From positions 222,001 through 286,000 of the forward strand of contig SNVD02011224.1 in assembly GCA_013180625.2 (NCBI GenBank): a DNA stretch of 64,000 bases, written 5' to 3'. This stretch comes from Boswellia sacra (Eukaryota; Streptophyta; Magnoliopsida; Sapindales; Burseraceae). Positions 33,292 through 45,826 of the stretch are shown here, piece after piece. The position numbers and the translations under genes were made by a program. The notes beneath the pieces were generated by a model, which was given only the letters and a program-made list of their open reading frames with translations, was not told the DNA's origin and did not search any database. Positions within the stretch are counted from its first letter, which is position 1; every line of letters begins with the position of its first letter.

Positions 33292-34831
33292 TTAAATATG
33301 TATGCTAATAGAACTTAATCCATCATATTGCATTAATAGTGTCATTAAATTCCTCAACTTAAGCATATTGTAGTCTTTGCATCATTTGAATTAGCTTTAT
33401 CTTAATTTTAGTTTTTGTTGCAGGTTTGGGAAAATAGGCATAACTTTGTATTTATAGATCACAATGGTGCAAATCTTAATTTTTTGGAAAGCTAATTAAA
33501 TTATGTACAAGATCGTATTTCACAAGCATCATCAAATTCGGGCTCTTAGTAGACCAAAAAGGGGCTTGAAGTGAACCCATCTGTAGTTTCTGTCCACCCT
33601 GACCATGCCTCCGTATTTTAACCATATCTCTTGATATACATATCCAAATCATATGAATCAAGATGTTTAGAAAGCTGAGAGAAATATCTACAACTTTCAT
33701 GAAGAATGTGATCAAAATTCTAAATAATTCTATGCCAAAATTGGTGGTCAAAGTCGATGCACATGATGATCCAAATTGTCAACAAGATATTTTACAATTG
33801 TCCCTTTATAATTTGACAAGTTTGTCCTTGAATGTATCTATAAATAGAGGTGCCTTGTGACCCATTAGGGCATCTTGGCTTTGGCTGGGATATCTTATTA
33901 TTGTATTTTCTCTCATGTCTTTTGTTCTCTTAATGTTATTAATAAATCATTTTCTTTTTGCAATTTATTTTCTTTCTTTTATAATGTCTTGCTAAATTCT
34001 CTCTTGCTAAGGTGAAAGGGTGAAACCCATAATATGAGAATAAGGATTTTCTAACCCTTTGATATGTGCTTAATAATCATAATCTTTTGTTATTTATTTT
34101 ATATGATTTATATTTATTTCCCTAATCAATCTTGACACCACTCGTAAAATGGAGGTCTTGATTCATTGTAGATAATTCTTGGCACATCAAATGCTTGGAT
34201 CCTTTCTAGATGTTGTACGATTCTTTCTTACCGACACAAGTCTAGTTAGGAACCTTGATTTATCGTAGACATATAGTAATTAGCACATTGGATGCTTGAA
34301 CCCATTTACAAGAAGTGGTATAAATATTGGTAATGAAACAAATATAATTCATATAACTAAAATGAGCTTAAATGACGTATATTCCGACTGGAACCTCTTT
34401 GATGTGTGGATTCCAATTGAGTCATAATTGAGTTATTTATCCTCATTTGATATATCAAGGGTGGATCCCCTAACCTTGGCTTTCATTATTATTGTGTTAA
34501 TTCCTCTTACTTGTATTTTAATTATTCTCATTTATTATTTATGAACTTGTTCTTTTATTTGCTATGGTAGGTTTTACCTCCTATTTTCATGGATGGCCTT
34601 ACCACCTTTTATTTTTATTTTACATTTGAATAGTCGGTAGTACCACCTACCATCTTTACTTATATTTGTTAACATCATCTTGTTATTTATTTACATTATT
34701 CATATCTTATTCTCTCGTTCTATAGTTTGTACCGCTAAATCCTTTTCCTCATGGATCGACCCCGATCTTACCGAGTTTATTACTTCGACACTCTTATACT
34801 TGGGAGATAATCCTATTTTTGGATGTGCCTA
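33292..34831 (+). repeat. Element A 3' LTR
   Basis: Same 1540-bp length as the 5' copy. TATA at about 33838-33845. Followed by target duplication aaatc (34832-34836). Confidence 0.9.
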
Positions 34832-34836
34832 AAATC

Positions 34837-36195
34837 TCACAATAGTTTTGCATCGTTTTACATGCTCACGCGGTGCTTATAAGAAGAAACGTCACTATTC
34901 ATCAAAGGCATGAAATCCATTGATCTTATGGCTTTTTTTAATGTTATTAGAGAGTCCCAATAGTAGGAAATTGAGAGATATTAGAAATCTTCTTTGGTGC
35001 TTTCTTGGAGGAGTTCTTAGTGTCTAGAGGTCCCCTTTGGATTATTCTAGGGCGCCTATCAAAGTGAAGATTCTGCTTCTGGCAGTGTTAGAATCTAGGT
35101 AAGTCCTAAGGACATCCTATGTTCACTTATGCATGTTTGCTTTTTTGTTCGCTTAAAATCATGTTTAGGATTGTTTGATATGATGAATATGCTATAATGC
35201 ATGTTTTAGACCTATATGTGTTAGAATCATGCCTAGGTTATCAATGCTTTGTATGTTAGAACCATGTTAGGATTATGAGTGATAACATGTTTAGAATTAT
35301 GTTAGGAGTAATATTGCTTTTATGTTTTATTATAACATGATTATACCTTTATCTTCTTCTTCTATTTTTTTGTTCATGGATAAATGATAGTGGACATTAA
35401 CTATATGCTTTCTTGGTTCTATTATATGAGAATGACATGAATATGATATTTAGGTTGCATGTTAGGAGTTTGTTAATCCTCTAATTAATTCCATGTGGTT
35501 TTCTTTGTGTTTTGTGGGTTGGAACCAAAATGAATAATAAATGCACTCACAAATAGTGGTAAAGGGTTTATTGCTTGATTTGGTTTCGTTCCATTGTTTT
35601 GTGCTTTAATTCATGAATGATAGCTCTTGATGTTTAAGTTATGCTTTATTCATATGTTTTTATTCACGTTATTGACATTGTTGATTCGAGAAAGTAAGTG
35701 GATAATTTCTATAGTTTTTACCTTAATCTTTATTTTATGCATTTTTAAGATTTGATGTAATCTTTTTCCCTATTCCCCATAAATTATAGAATTGTAAATC
35801 AATTCTCCTCCCTCACTTTCTCTAAATGTATAAAGATAAGATAAGTTATGTGTTAAAATGACTTACAATCAACAGGGTAAACATTAATATAATAAAAACT
35901 TTAGACTTAGGAAACCCAAGTGGAGGCTGCGTTCATATCCAGGCGAGGTTTAATCTCGTACCTAACTTCCCTAACCTGTCTCTAAAAGGGTGAAAGTATT
36001 TTACGTCCTAAAGCAAGGGATCGGACTGCGTTCAATGTTAATTCATAATTTTTCTATGGTTAGAATATAGGATGGCGACTCTATTTCGTTTCTCTAGGCT
36101 TGCCTCTGTGGCTTGTTCTTGTTATCTTACATCCTTTATGGGCTTTGACTGTCGTGGTCACATTTGCTTTAGTGGGATGAAAGCCTCGTTTATAA
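34837..36195 (+). repeat. Element O 5' LTR, second part
   Basis: Continues the LTR after insertion A and matches 60788-64000 minus the hAT insertion. It lacks about 550 bp of degenerate repeats present at 61310-61870 in the 3' LTR. It includes a GGCGACTCTATTTCG stretch (36075), also seen at 63963 in the 3' LTR. Confidence 0.7.
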
Positions 36196-36213
36196 TAGCG
36201 ACTCGATTGGAGA
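36196..36213 (+). promoter_or_regulatory. Probable primer-binding site of element O
   Basis: TAGCGACTCGATTGGAGA is a worn match to TGGCGACTC...TGGGGA, a primer-site pattern common in plant Tat-type elements. It is placed where LTR similarity should end; the 3' LTR partner is outside the window, so the boundary cannot be checked here. Confidence 0.45.
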
Positions 36214-37110
36214 TAAAAGAATTTGATTTCGAAGGGGATGCTAAGTCTTTTTTTTTTGTTATGTTAATATTTATTCTTTGCGTCACTACACTTGCGCACA
36301 ATGCATAACTTGCCTTCTCTTAACCGTGTGGCTTTGATGTTAGAAGTCCTTGGTTCCATTCAACCTATTGATAACTCTCATCACTGTTTCCACCATCGAG
36401 CACGTACTAATTTCTTTTGGTATAAAAAGAGACCGGCCCAATAGGACATATCTCACTTAAAGAAGTCGTTGGACATTAGACCTTGTGACCGAAGCCGTAT
36501 AGATGAACTTAATAATTTCCTTTAGGATTTGCCAAAACTTTTGCATATTTGGACATGATGCCCTTGCATTAAACCATGAATGATCATAGGCCCATGTTGG
36601 TTACCCATTATACAATCCATATCATGATCCCTTTTTGATAACCAAGAAGTTGATAGTCACCATGAGGAGGTCATCAACCCTTGATTATTGGAAGGACAAC
36701 CAAAAAGTTGAAATTAACCAAGATGAGGTTATCAATTTTCTGTAGTCATGCATGAGATTGATCTTGAGTAAATCAGCTTCGGATTATCATCATAATGTCA
36801 TAGAAATAGGGAAATTCATGCCCAAAATCTGAGAGTAAAAATCTCCATATCCTATATTGATTGGAGACAAGCTAATGATCCTAGGAAAGAGACTATGCCA
36901 ACTATGTGGAGGGAATACGGTTAGAACAATAATGTATTCTTGTTGTATGTGATTGTACCCATGCATACATGCATTCATGCATAGAATACATTTGATACAT
37001 CATTCTAACTTTTTTGTTTTGTAGCCATCATAGCTTGGGTCAGAGAAGGTAGACGTTGGATCAAAGTCGAATGAAGACTCCAAAGAGCAATACCTGTTGT
37101 AATTAAGGAA
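36214..37110 (+). other. Element O untranslated leader
   Basis: No supported coding frame. The sequence is typical of the long leader of Tat/Ogre elements, with inexact repeats of ccaagaagttgatag- and accaaaaagttgaaat-type lines (36640-36740). Confidence 0.4.
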
Positions 37111-38368
37111 ATGGCCAACAATCAACATCTGGCTGAAGAGGTGGATAGGATCAGGGGAAATATGGAGACACTTCAACAATCATTGGCCCCCTTAATGAAA
37201 ACCGTGGTTATTAGGCTACCACAACCAACACCTATTGGTGACAACAATAGTGAAGCCACCAGTTGTAGCAATGGTAAAGAGAAAGAGAAAGACACTAAAG
37301 AAAATGATTTCTTTGATAAAAAAAATTATTTGAAGTCAAAGGGACTTGAATTTATGAGACAACTTTCTAGAGATATGGAGAAATTATAATCCATCATCAA
37401 GAAAAAAGGATTGGAAGGTGTTAGTGTTCTGTGTGATATTCAGTTGGAGCTCCCACCAAATTTTCACATGTCTGATTTATCAAAGTTCAATAGGAGAAGT
37501 GATCCAAAGACTCATCTAATGCAGTATGCCGCTATGATGGGAACAACTGGTTTGTCCTAGTGACTAGTCACTCATATGTTCTTGTTTGTCTTTGGAAAGA
37601 CCAGCAATAGCATAGTGCTGCCAATTGGAAAAATCTATAGGGCAAGATTAGATACAGCTATCTGAAAGATTTGTAGAGCATTACATCTACAATTGTCAAG
37701 TTGACATTTCTATGCGAGAAATGGAGACTACCCATCAAGGAAACAATGAGACTTTTGTTGTGTATATAACCCGATAGAGGGAAATAGTAGTTCAGATGGT
37801 TGATTGCCCTAGTGAAAAGGATTATGTCCTCATGATTATCAGAGGGGCATTATCGATATTCAAAGAGAAGTTGGTAGCAATATCAATATCGATGAAGACA
37901 TTTAAGGATCTTTATGAATCAGGGATCCAAATTGAAGTTTCAGAAGCAAAGAACAAGAAGAGTTTTCTGAGACGACATCAAGGAAGGGGAAATTTTAATC
38001 AGTCTGGATGATCAGCCACCAAAAATGTTATTGTAAATGCTATGGGGAATTAAAGGAGGTTCAACAACTTCGAAAGACCTTTGTCTAAGGTTTTTGCCAA
38101 ATTTTGTGCTCAGTCAGTACTTTTACCTTCAGTGGTGCCAAGACCACTACCAAATCCACTTCCAACATCCTATAATGCAAAGGAGTTTTGTGAATTTCAC
38201 CAAGTGCTAGAACACCATACTAACAGATATGCCTGGTTATGCCATGAGATTCAAGATCTTATTAATTGTGGGAGAGTTCCTAATCCTAAAAAAGAGCAAC
38301 CAAGCATGATGAGGAACACTTCTAAATTACAAGAATATGCCACCACCAAGATCAACCTTTATAATTAG
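37111..38368 (+). pseudogene. Element O gag, broken
   Basis: Starts at ATG 37111 with an N-terminal coil (EEVDRIRGNMETLQQSL), then a lysine/glutamate linker. TAA at 37387. In the next stretch ELPPNFHMSDLSKFN and DPKTHLMQYAAMMGTTGL mark the gag core (about 37450-37555), with stops at 37558-37563. The frame reopens at 37796-38011 and 38081-38368; the latter contains EFCEFHQVLEHHTNRYAWLC (worn zinc-knuckle-like). Multiple stops make it inactive. Confidence 0.7.
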
Positions 38369-39293
38369 CTCTGGCATAACAAAAGAGGAGGTAATAAATT
38401 CTTTTAAGGAAGGTAAGACTCGTAGTGGTAAGGCAACCGAAGTCAAGAAAATAAAAAGAATGCAATCACATGATAGGAAACCCTATATCAGACTTAGAAA
38501 GACATGAATTCATGGAAGTCTGAGACCAAGGAAGAAATAGAAGTCGATACCAAGGAACAAAACTTGGAATGGGAGGAAGTTGAAAAACAAGAAGCGTGTC
38601 AAGATATAAGCATGAATGATGAAGAGCCTCAACATATAACTCTTTTAGCTATATAGGTATTCATCAAAGGGTAGGGATAGGTCCCTATTACAGTTAAGGG
38701 ACATGATATGTTGGTAATCCAAGGCCAAAATATGTTGTTCTTAGTGATACAAAAGGTATGGAGAACGCAGGGAAGAGAAAGATCAAAAAAGAAAGTGAAC
38801 AAAAGTGTGAGAATAAAGTAGTATTTGAAAAGAGGGTGTTTAGATCTAGGAAGTGCAAGGTAGAAAATGTAATAAGGATTTTGGGATGAAGAAACAATTT
38901 GTAACTTTTGGGATAGTTTTAGCGAGGATGAGGGAGAAAAGAACAATTTTTGGGATGGTACAGGCAATGAAAAGAAGGAGGTAAAGAATTTTTAGGATAG
39001 CTTTAGTGGAGAGAAGGAGGAAGGAGAAAAGAATAGGGGAGATAAGAAGATCCTAAATGGCTTATGGGATGACTTTAGTGACGAATAGAGAGAGAGAAGA
39101 AGAAAAGGCACAATGTGTAACAAGAAGTGGGCAATTCTACTTAAGTTTAGTCCAAGACAAAAAAAAAAACGAAATTGGGGAGAATGAAGAAAAGAAAGAT
39201 GATGATGATGCGGTCCTAAGGCAACTTAAGAAGACCCAAGCCAATGTTAGTATTTGGGATCATTTTATAGCTTCTTAAAACCACAGAGAAGTA
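38369..39293 (+). other. Element O gag-protease linker with WDxFS repeats
   Basis: A purine-rich stretch encodes, across several stops, an acidic/lysine linker with at least four imperfect WDSFS/WDDFS-like repeats (about 38885-39085). A poly-Lys/Glu/Asp run follows (39057-39278). No domain is recognisable. Confidence 0.5.
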
Positions 39294-39911
39294 ATGGCAG
39301 AGGCACTTACTAATATGCCCATCCCAATTTTATCAATACCTAAGGAGATGATGGCGACTATGATATTGAAAAATGAAGATAGGTGTGTGAAAGGTGAGCT
39401 CATAATAAAGAATAAAAAGGGGGTCATTAGTTTATCTAATGACGATTTTCCTATTGAAAGGAAGGAGCACAATAGACCCTTTTTCATAACTGCTGAGATA
39501 AAGGGCAAAAAGACTTCTAGTGTGATGATGGATAATGGCTCTACTATCAATTTTGTGCCTCTCAAAATACAGCACAAGTTTGGGATTGGAAAGGACTTGG
39601 AGACCTTTTATTTAGTGATTTGTGCCTATGATGATTCTCGTAGATGTGCAATTGAGACTTTCAAGGCCTTGCTTAAAACGGGGCGTATTGAAGCCATCGT
39701 GGAGTTCACTATGCTAGACACACCATTAACTTTTGTTGCATTGTCGGGGCGTGCATGGTACCATCTGTTGGGAGGAATTCCTTTTACTTTGCATTGGTTG
39801 ATCAGATTTAACTTGGATAGAGAGATCATCACTGTGAGAACTGAAGCATCACTAGCCACGACTGCTTTAAGTGTTGTTGAAGGTGAGATACCTTTTATAA
39901 GTAGGTTCTAA
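39294..39911 (+). pseudogene. Element O aspartic protease (retropepsin-like)
   Basis: An open 205-codon frame with MMDNGSTINFVP (catalytic D-N-G-S in place of D-T/S-G; Asp codon 39531) and a hydrophobic core before GRAWYHLLGGIPFTLHWL. Tat/Ogre proteases often show D-x-G-S at the active site, so this may still be a family-normal motif. Itself intact, but part of a dead polyprotein. Confidence 0.7.
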
Positions 39912-40382
39912 GTGACCATGATTAATGAGATCAATCTAGTTATTCTAGGAATAATGAAGAAACAAGGGTACATGCCTAAATTTGGTTTAGGCAAGACTTA
40001 TATGAGTGTTTCAACTTTTTCGGAATCCAAAGGTCATTTTGACAAGAGAGGTTTGGGTTATAAATCTGGAAAAGACAATAAATCGATGAAAGGTAAGCAT
40101 CTAGGTTCTGAAGAGGAAGGGCAAAAGATTTGTCAAAGCTGAAGAGCCATTATACACTAGAGAGGTAAAACCGTGGGAGCATAATAGGACTACCAAGCTT
40201 GGGTTTGAGATATTCAACAATGTGATAGATTTTAAGCCCTTAACAAAAGAAAACAAACTAGTAGAAACAGTAGAGAAGCTGAGTATCAAGTAAAAGCCCT
40301 TATATGAGGGATTGACTTCAGATGAGCTAGCAGCCATGATGGAGAATGACATTAAAGATGTTCCCATTGAGGATGACTTCAT
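39912..40382 (+). pseudogene. Element O G-patch-like segment
   Basis: Directly after the protease stop, in frame, KKQGYMPKFGLGK and FDKRGLGYKSGK are G-patch-like glycine motifs. These are usually found between protease and RT in Tat-type elements, where they may bind nucleic acid. The frame closes at 40142; related sequence continues to about 40380 in another frame. Confidence 0.6.
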
Positions 40383-40513
40383 TTTTGTTTCTAATTTGTT
40401 TAAGGACCATGTTTTTTGTTTTTAAATTTGACGTAATAAAATCTGGTTTTGCTTACTTGTGTGATATGTTTTTAATGGTCGCATACATAATGACTATTAT
40501 CTCATGAGCATAT

Positions 40514-41011
40514 TTGACATTCATTCCATTTTATCGCATTTTATTAATCTTGGTACAACTGAATATCCTAAGAATATATGCATTGCATATGATACAACTC
40601 CTGAAAGAGAGAGAGATTCGAGAAAATTTTAAAAAAACAAAAAAGAAGTTTTTGCCTGGTGCTATGATGACATGCTTGGAATTGACAAAAGCATTGCTGA
40701 GCACACTATCCCGACAAATCCGAACATGACGCCTGTGAAATAGAAACTGAGAAGGTTAAGATCAGAATGGGCATAATTGATCAAGGAGGAGGTGAGCAAA
40801 CAAATTAATGCCAAGTTTCTCGATATGGTAAATTATCCAAAGTGGCTTACGAATATTGTATCAATTCCTAAAAAGGATGGCAGAATCAGAATGTGTGTTA
40901 ATTATAAAGACTTCTCGAAAATATGACTTTCCACTATCACATAGTAACGTCTTGGTAGACAGTGCAACTACAAGTAGGATGTTTTCTTTTGTTGACAGGT
41001 TTTTAGGTTAT
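40514..41011 (+). pseudogene. Element O reverse transcriptase, N-terminal piece only
   Basis: Across stops it reads KLRRLRSEWA, WLTNIVSIPKKDGRIRMCVNY, then SRMFSFVDRFLGY at about 40974-41011. These are the fingers region and the start of the palm of a Tat/Ogre RT. It ends abruptly before the catalytic YxDD box, where antisense ORF sequence begins. RNase H and integrase are absent, so the deletion removed most of pol. Confidence 0.65.
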
Positions 41012-42018
41012 ATTGGCAACCTTTGCCTCCAAAGCGGTAATCCTTTCTGCTATGATCTGATCCAAGCCATATACCTATTAGCATTTGCATATAGATTCAT
41101 ATAATAGGACATGTATACATTTTGGCTTTTTGTGAAAATAACTTTCCCTTCTCTCAAAGGCCATCTTCTGGATATATCCTTAAAGGCCAGGTACAATCCA
41201 TCCAATCAAGCCACTGTATCACGAGGCATCTACACATATGAAAATTGATGTTAGACTTGTCTCAAAGGAATACAATGGTGGCAAAAACAAAATCTCAAAT
41301 AGAAAGAGAAGGCTTACATGGGTGGTCTCTGTCGGAACAAAAGTGGAAGTCATGGATGGATAAATGAGGAACATATGCCTCTACATGATCCCCTCCCTTC
41401 TTGTCACCAAGACATGACCCTTAGAAGTAATTGCGAGATTACCAACTATCATCCCAAGAAGAGTAGGAGCCTGACTAGTAAGACGAGATGTGGTGTCACC
41501 TACTGTACTAGATGAACCACGAGTAGTGCAACCTTTCTTTCTAGCAGGACCCGATCTAAAAATAGCAGCAGGAACATGGGGAACATAAAGCAGCTCTTTA
41601 GGCTGCAACAGACAAGCATGAGCCTAATCTGTATAATTTAACTCAGTGGCAGGAAAGGCTAAATCCCCTATCTCTATCCCAGCCTAATTTACCTCTAAGT
41701 CTACATCATCAGCCAGCTAGGTAGCATCCACCATCAAACAAGGAGGAGAAAGGGGAATAAGACGTGCAGTAGGTCCTTCATTCCAATTATGCACTCTCAT
41801 ACCAAGATATCACATCAAACTCTCAGGACCCTAAAAGAGTATCCTTATGGCCACCAAAGGTCGAGCACCCCTCATAGCATCAATCTACTGCTCCTAAAGC
41901 TCCCATAATTGACGGTTAATCTTCAAAACTGATTCAAATAGGTAAGTATAATGATGTTGTTATTTTAAAAGCTAACATAGTTATTGTTGTCTTACGTGAT
42001 CCCAAGTGAGGTTTTGAA
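41012..42018 (-). pseudogene. Antisense PMD ORF, C-terminal half
   Basis: Minus-strand frames read RVHNWNEGPTARLIPLSPPC, IGDLAFPATELNY and QPKELLYVPHVPAAIFRSG, and finish with a coiled LDQIIAERITALEAKVANI near 41012-41075. Several TAG codons replace Gln/Trp. Together with 49071-49950 this forms one ORF of about 1.9 kb, antisense to pol, interrupted by element C. Confidence 0.55.
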
Positions 42019-42023
42019 TTGCT

Positions 42024-43855
42024 TGTTGACCCAGGTATGGCAACCCAAGAGGGGGGGTGAATTGGGTTTTTATTTATAAAAACGGATTTAGAAAACTTTT
42101 CTTGAAAGATCGAAATTATTTAACTCTTTCTTTGAGAATAAAGGTGAAGAAGATGAAAATAGAATGCAATCAAGAGAATAGCAATAAAGAACAATCACAA
42201 GTGCAAGTAAACATAAAGAGGATAGGGATAGAGAGAGTGCAAACTCATTTTACGTGGTTCAGCAAACCTTGCCTACGTCCACGGGCTCCTAGCTCCACGA
42301 GCTAAGCTTTCCACTAAGTTGTAAAAATCTTTACAACTTGCTTGATGAACAACCTCACTAAGACTTTTTCTTCAACTCTTGATAACACCACACCAAGAGT
42401 TCTTCTTGATGAACAACCTCACCAAGGCAACTTCCTTCAACCCTTGATAACACCACACCAAGATTTCTTCTTGATGAATAACCTCACCAAGGCAACTTCC
42501 TTCAACTCTTGATAACACCACACCAAGAGTTCTTCTTGATGAACAACCTCACCAAGGCAACTTCCTTCAACTCTTGATAACACCACACCAAGAGTTCTTC
42601 TTGATGAACAAACTCACCAAGGAAAGATATTCTCTCAAGGATAACTTTTATCCTTTACAAGAAGATCTCACTCTCACTACAATACAAGAACAAAGATAAT
42701 TTTTACAACAAAAGTATAACTCTCTTCAAAGAGTAGATAAAGAATATAAAAGCTCTCTAGACTTGATATTCCTCTTGTTTTTTGCTTGATAGATGCTTCT
42801 TTTGCTCTTCTTCTTGATTGCATAGGAGAAGGGCTCCTTTTATAGGCAAATGGGATGAACTTAATCAAGTGAAGACACCAACTCCAAATTTTCTGCCCAC
42901 CATAAAAACCAAAATCTTGTCTGTCATTTTTGTCAATGTTCCGTTTGAAATTTGAAAATCTTCAAAACATAAAAGATCTGTACAATTGAATAAGCTTTCC
43001 AACGCATTAAGAATCAAGTCATTTGGATATCTGTAGCTCAAGATATGGCCAAAACACTATTTGATGCTCATGTGACTTGATTTTTCTTCCTTGTGTCAGT
43101 CCACCGACTTGCATGTGTATTATGTCGACCTTCCATTTGAAATTTGAATTTCTTCAAAGAATATGAAATGTTCTACATTGAATCATATTTCCAATTCCTA
43201 AAGAATCAAGTCATTTGAATATCTCTAGCTCAAGATATGGATAAAACATCATTCGGTGCTCATATGAGTTGATTTTTCTTCTCTGTGTCAGTCCACCGAA
43301 TTGTATGTCAATTATGTTGGCCTTCCATTTAAAATTTGAATTTATTCAAAATATATGAAATGTGACTCATTAAGTCCTCTTTCCAATTCTATAAGAATTA
43401 AGTCATTTTGATATTTCTAGGTCAAGATATGTCTAAAAGAGTATTCGGTGCTCATGTCAGCTGCTTCCATTTGTCTTTCAAATTGCATGATGATTTGGAC
43501 AACCTTGCACTTGAAATTTGAATTTATTTAAAACATATGAAATGTTATAAATTGAGTAAGCTTTCCAAAGGCTTAAGAATCACATCATTTGGACATCTAT
43601 ACAGATATATATGACTAATTAATTAAACATTGCTCATGTGTCACATTCCTTGAGTCAATCCTTGTTCTTAAACTTTGGTGCCTTTAACATGTAGTCTTCT
43701 CCTTAGCTTCAACACTTCATTTTAATAAGCCTCTTCTTGATTTTAAAATTATTTCAATGATATTACTCTTGCACATAAATAAACATGTTAGTAAATCTCA
43801 ATTAATCAATGTGTATTGTTATCATCAAAATTATCATGTAGCCTTAGGGCTAACA
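42024..43855 (-). repeat. Element C 3' LTR
   Basis: Spans TGTTGACCCAGG to GGGCTAACA on the plus strand. Contains a 65-bp tandem array (42341-42620) and about four 185-bp degenerate repeats (42948-43640) built on CTCAAGATATG and GTCAGTCCACCGA blocks. Confidence 0.9.
42341..42620. repeat. 65-bp tandem array in element C LTR
   Basis: Units start cttgatgaac at 42341, 42405, 42470, 42535 and 42600 and contain acctcaccaagg and cacaccaagagtt. The counterpart in the other LTR starts at 47584. Confidence 0.92.
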
Positions 43856-43872
43856 ATCTCCCCCTTTTTTAT
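43856..43872 (-). promoter_or_regulatory. Element C polypurine tract
   Basis: The minus strand reads AAAAAAGGGGGAGAT directly before the 3' LTR start TGTTAGCCC. Confidence 0.8.
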
Positions 43873-44160
43873 GATGACAAACCATTGATTGCTTTAAAAT
43901 ATAATCTAAAATCAAGAATGAAAATAAAATCAACAATAAGCAAAAAGAATGGCACTTGTTATGAATATAAGCAATCCAACTATTTCTCCCCCTTTTGTTA
44001 TCATCAAAAAGATGTAATCAAATTAACTACTCCCCTTAAATATATTCTCCTCCTTAACAGATGCTACCATTCAAAGAATATCATATAAAAGCAAAATTAA
44101 GACATATCCAACATGCCTAATTCTCTTCTAATTATACAAAATCTATCTTGGCTAAGGGGT
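43873..44160. other. Element C remnant between integrase and 3' LTR
   Basis: Holds no recognisable coding sequence where about 2 kb of RT and RNase H should be. This is the scar of the deletion. Confidence 0.6.
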
Positions 44161-45826
44161 TTAGTCATATTCGGGTCTAGGGACTAATTCCCAAACTTGA
44201 TTTCTCTCAAATTGGTTTAATTCTTCTTGCATAGCCAAAATCCAACTTTCGTCATTTTCGGCTTCTTTGAAAGATTTTGGTTCAAATTGAGAGACAAATG
44301 CAAAATGATTACAAAAGTTCTTAAAAGAAGATCTAGTTCTCATACCTTGTGATGGTTCACCAATAATGAGATCTTTAGGGTGAGCTTTTGCGTACCTCCA
44401 TTCCTTTGGTAATTCTTGGGAAGAATCATTTACTTCCTCAAGCTTTTCTTGTTGAAGTTGTAATTCATCTTGGCTCTTTTCATCAAGCCTTGATTCCTTG
44501 ATTTGCCTTTCTACCTCAACAATATCATCATCTAAATTCTTTGAAGAAATCACATTAGTTTCATCAAATTCAACATGCATAGATTCTTCAATAGCAAGAG
44601 TCTTTTTGTTAAAAACTCTATATGCTTTACTATGGTTAGAGTAGCCAACAAAAATTTCAACATCGGCTTTTGCATCAAATTTTTTAAGGTTATCCTTGGT
44701 GTTTAAAATAAAACATTTACATCTAAAAACTTTAAGAAATCCAATGTTGGGTTTTCTTCCTTTCCAAAATTCATAAGGAGTTTTCTTTATTAAAGCTCTA
44801 ATATGGACTCTATTGATTATAAAGCATGCCGTATTAATGGCTTCAGCCCAAAAATATTTTGGCAAATTATTTTCAAGTAACATGGTCCTAGCCATTTCTT
44901 GGATAGTCCTATTTTTCCTCTCAATAACACCCTTTTGTTGTGGAATTCTAGGTGCGGAAAAATTATGGTCAAAACCATTTTCATCACAAAGATTTTCAAA
45001 AGCAACATTGTCTACTACACCACCATGATTACTCCTAATGGACACAATAAAATACCCTTTTTTATTTTGGACTCTTTTTACAAATTTTGAAAAAGCTTGT
45101 GTGACCTCATTTTTAGTTTTCAAGAATAACACCCAAGTGAATCTTGAATAATCATTCACAATAACAAAAATATAATACTTTCCACCAAGGCTTTGAGTTC
45201 TTGATGGTCCAAATAAATCCAAATGAAGTAATTGTAGAGGTTTATTTGTTGAAATAAATTTCTTTTGTTTAAAAGAAGTTCTCACTTGTTTTCCAAATTG
45301 ACAAGCATCACAAATCTTATCCTTTTCAAATTTTATTTTTGGAAGACCATCAACTAAATCATTTTTAGAAATTTTTGAAATTGTGTCCATGCTAGCATGA
45401 CCTAACCTTCTATGCCATAACCAAGCATCATGATTAACAATGAAACAATTTTCTACATGATCATTAACATCAATATCAATTGTATAAATATTACCACATC
45501 TATTACCAACAAATAATGTCTTATTGTTACTAACATCCTTAATCACACATCTATTAGGCTCAAAAGTAACAAAATATCCCTTATCACACAATTGACTAAT
45601 GCTAATCAAATCATGTTTTAAACCATGAACAAGCAAAACATCTTTAATAATAGGTGAAGAAGGGTTACCAATATCACCATGTCCGATTACCCTTCCTTTG
45701 GCATTATCACCGAAGGTCACATATCCTCCTTTCTTCATGATTAATCTTGAGAATTTGGAGGCATCTCCGGTCATATGCCTTGAGCATCCACTATCTAAGT
45801 ACCACTTGTGTTTGCCACTCCTTTGT
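44161..45826 (-). pseudogene. Element C protease end plus integrase
   Basis: Upstream of the first Met the frame carries a WYLDSGCSRHMTG copia-type protease site (about 45770-45815). The 537-codon frame then has VLLVHGLKHDLISISQLCDK, the pre-integrase WLWHRRLGHAS..CDACQFGK zinc region, and the integrase core with HLDLFGP and GVIERKNRT. The central catalytic Asp has changed: IRSNHGG instead of RSDHGG (about residue 250). It then reaches the start of RT (NQVWELVP) and stops. Mutated DDE and a missing RT make the copy inactive. Confidence 0.88.

Larger units (their letters stand above)
26808..34831 (+). mobile_element. Element A: gag-only LTR retrotransposon carrying a decayed LOG gene
   Basis: Identical-length LTRs (26808-28347 and 33292-34831, 1540 bp each) are flanked by target duplications aaatc (26803-26807, 34832-34836). 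It has a tRNA-Asp primer site, a gag frame, an unknown conserved frame, a LOG-like frame and a polypurine tract. No protease, RT, RNase H or integrase was seen in the 4.9-kb interior. It is nested in the 5' LTR of element O, same orientation. It is the sister of element B but more decayed. Confidence 0.9.
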
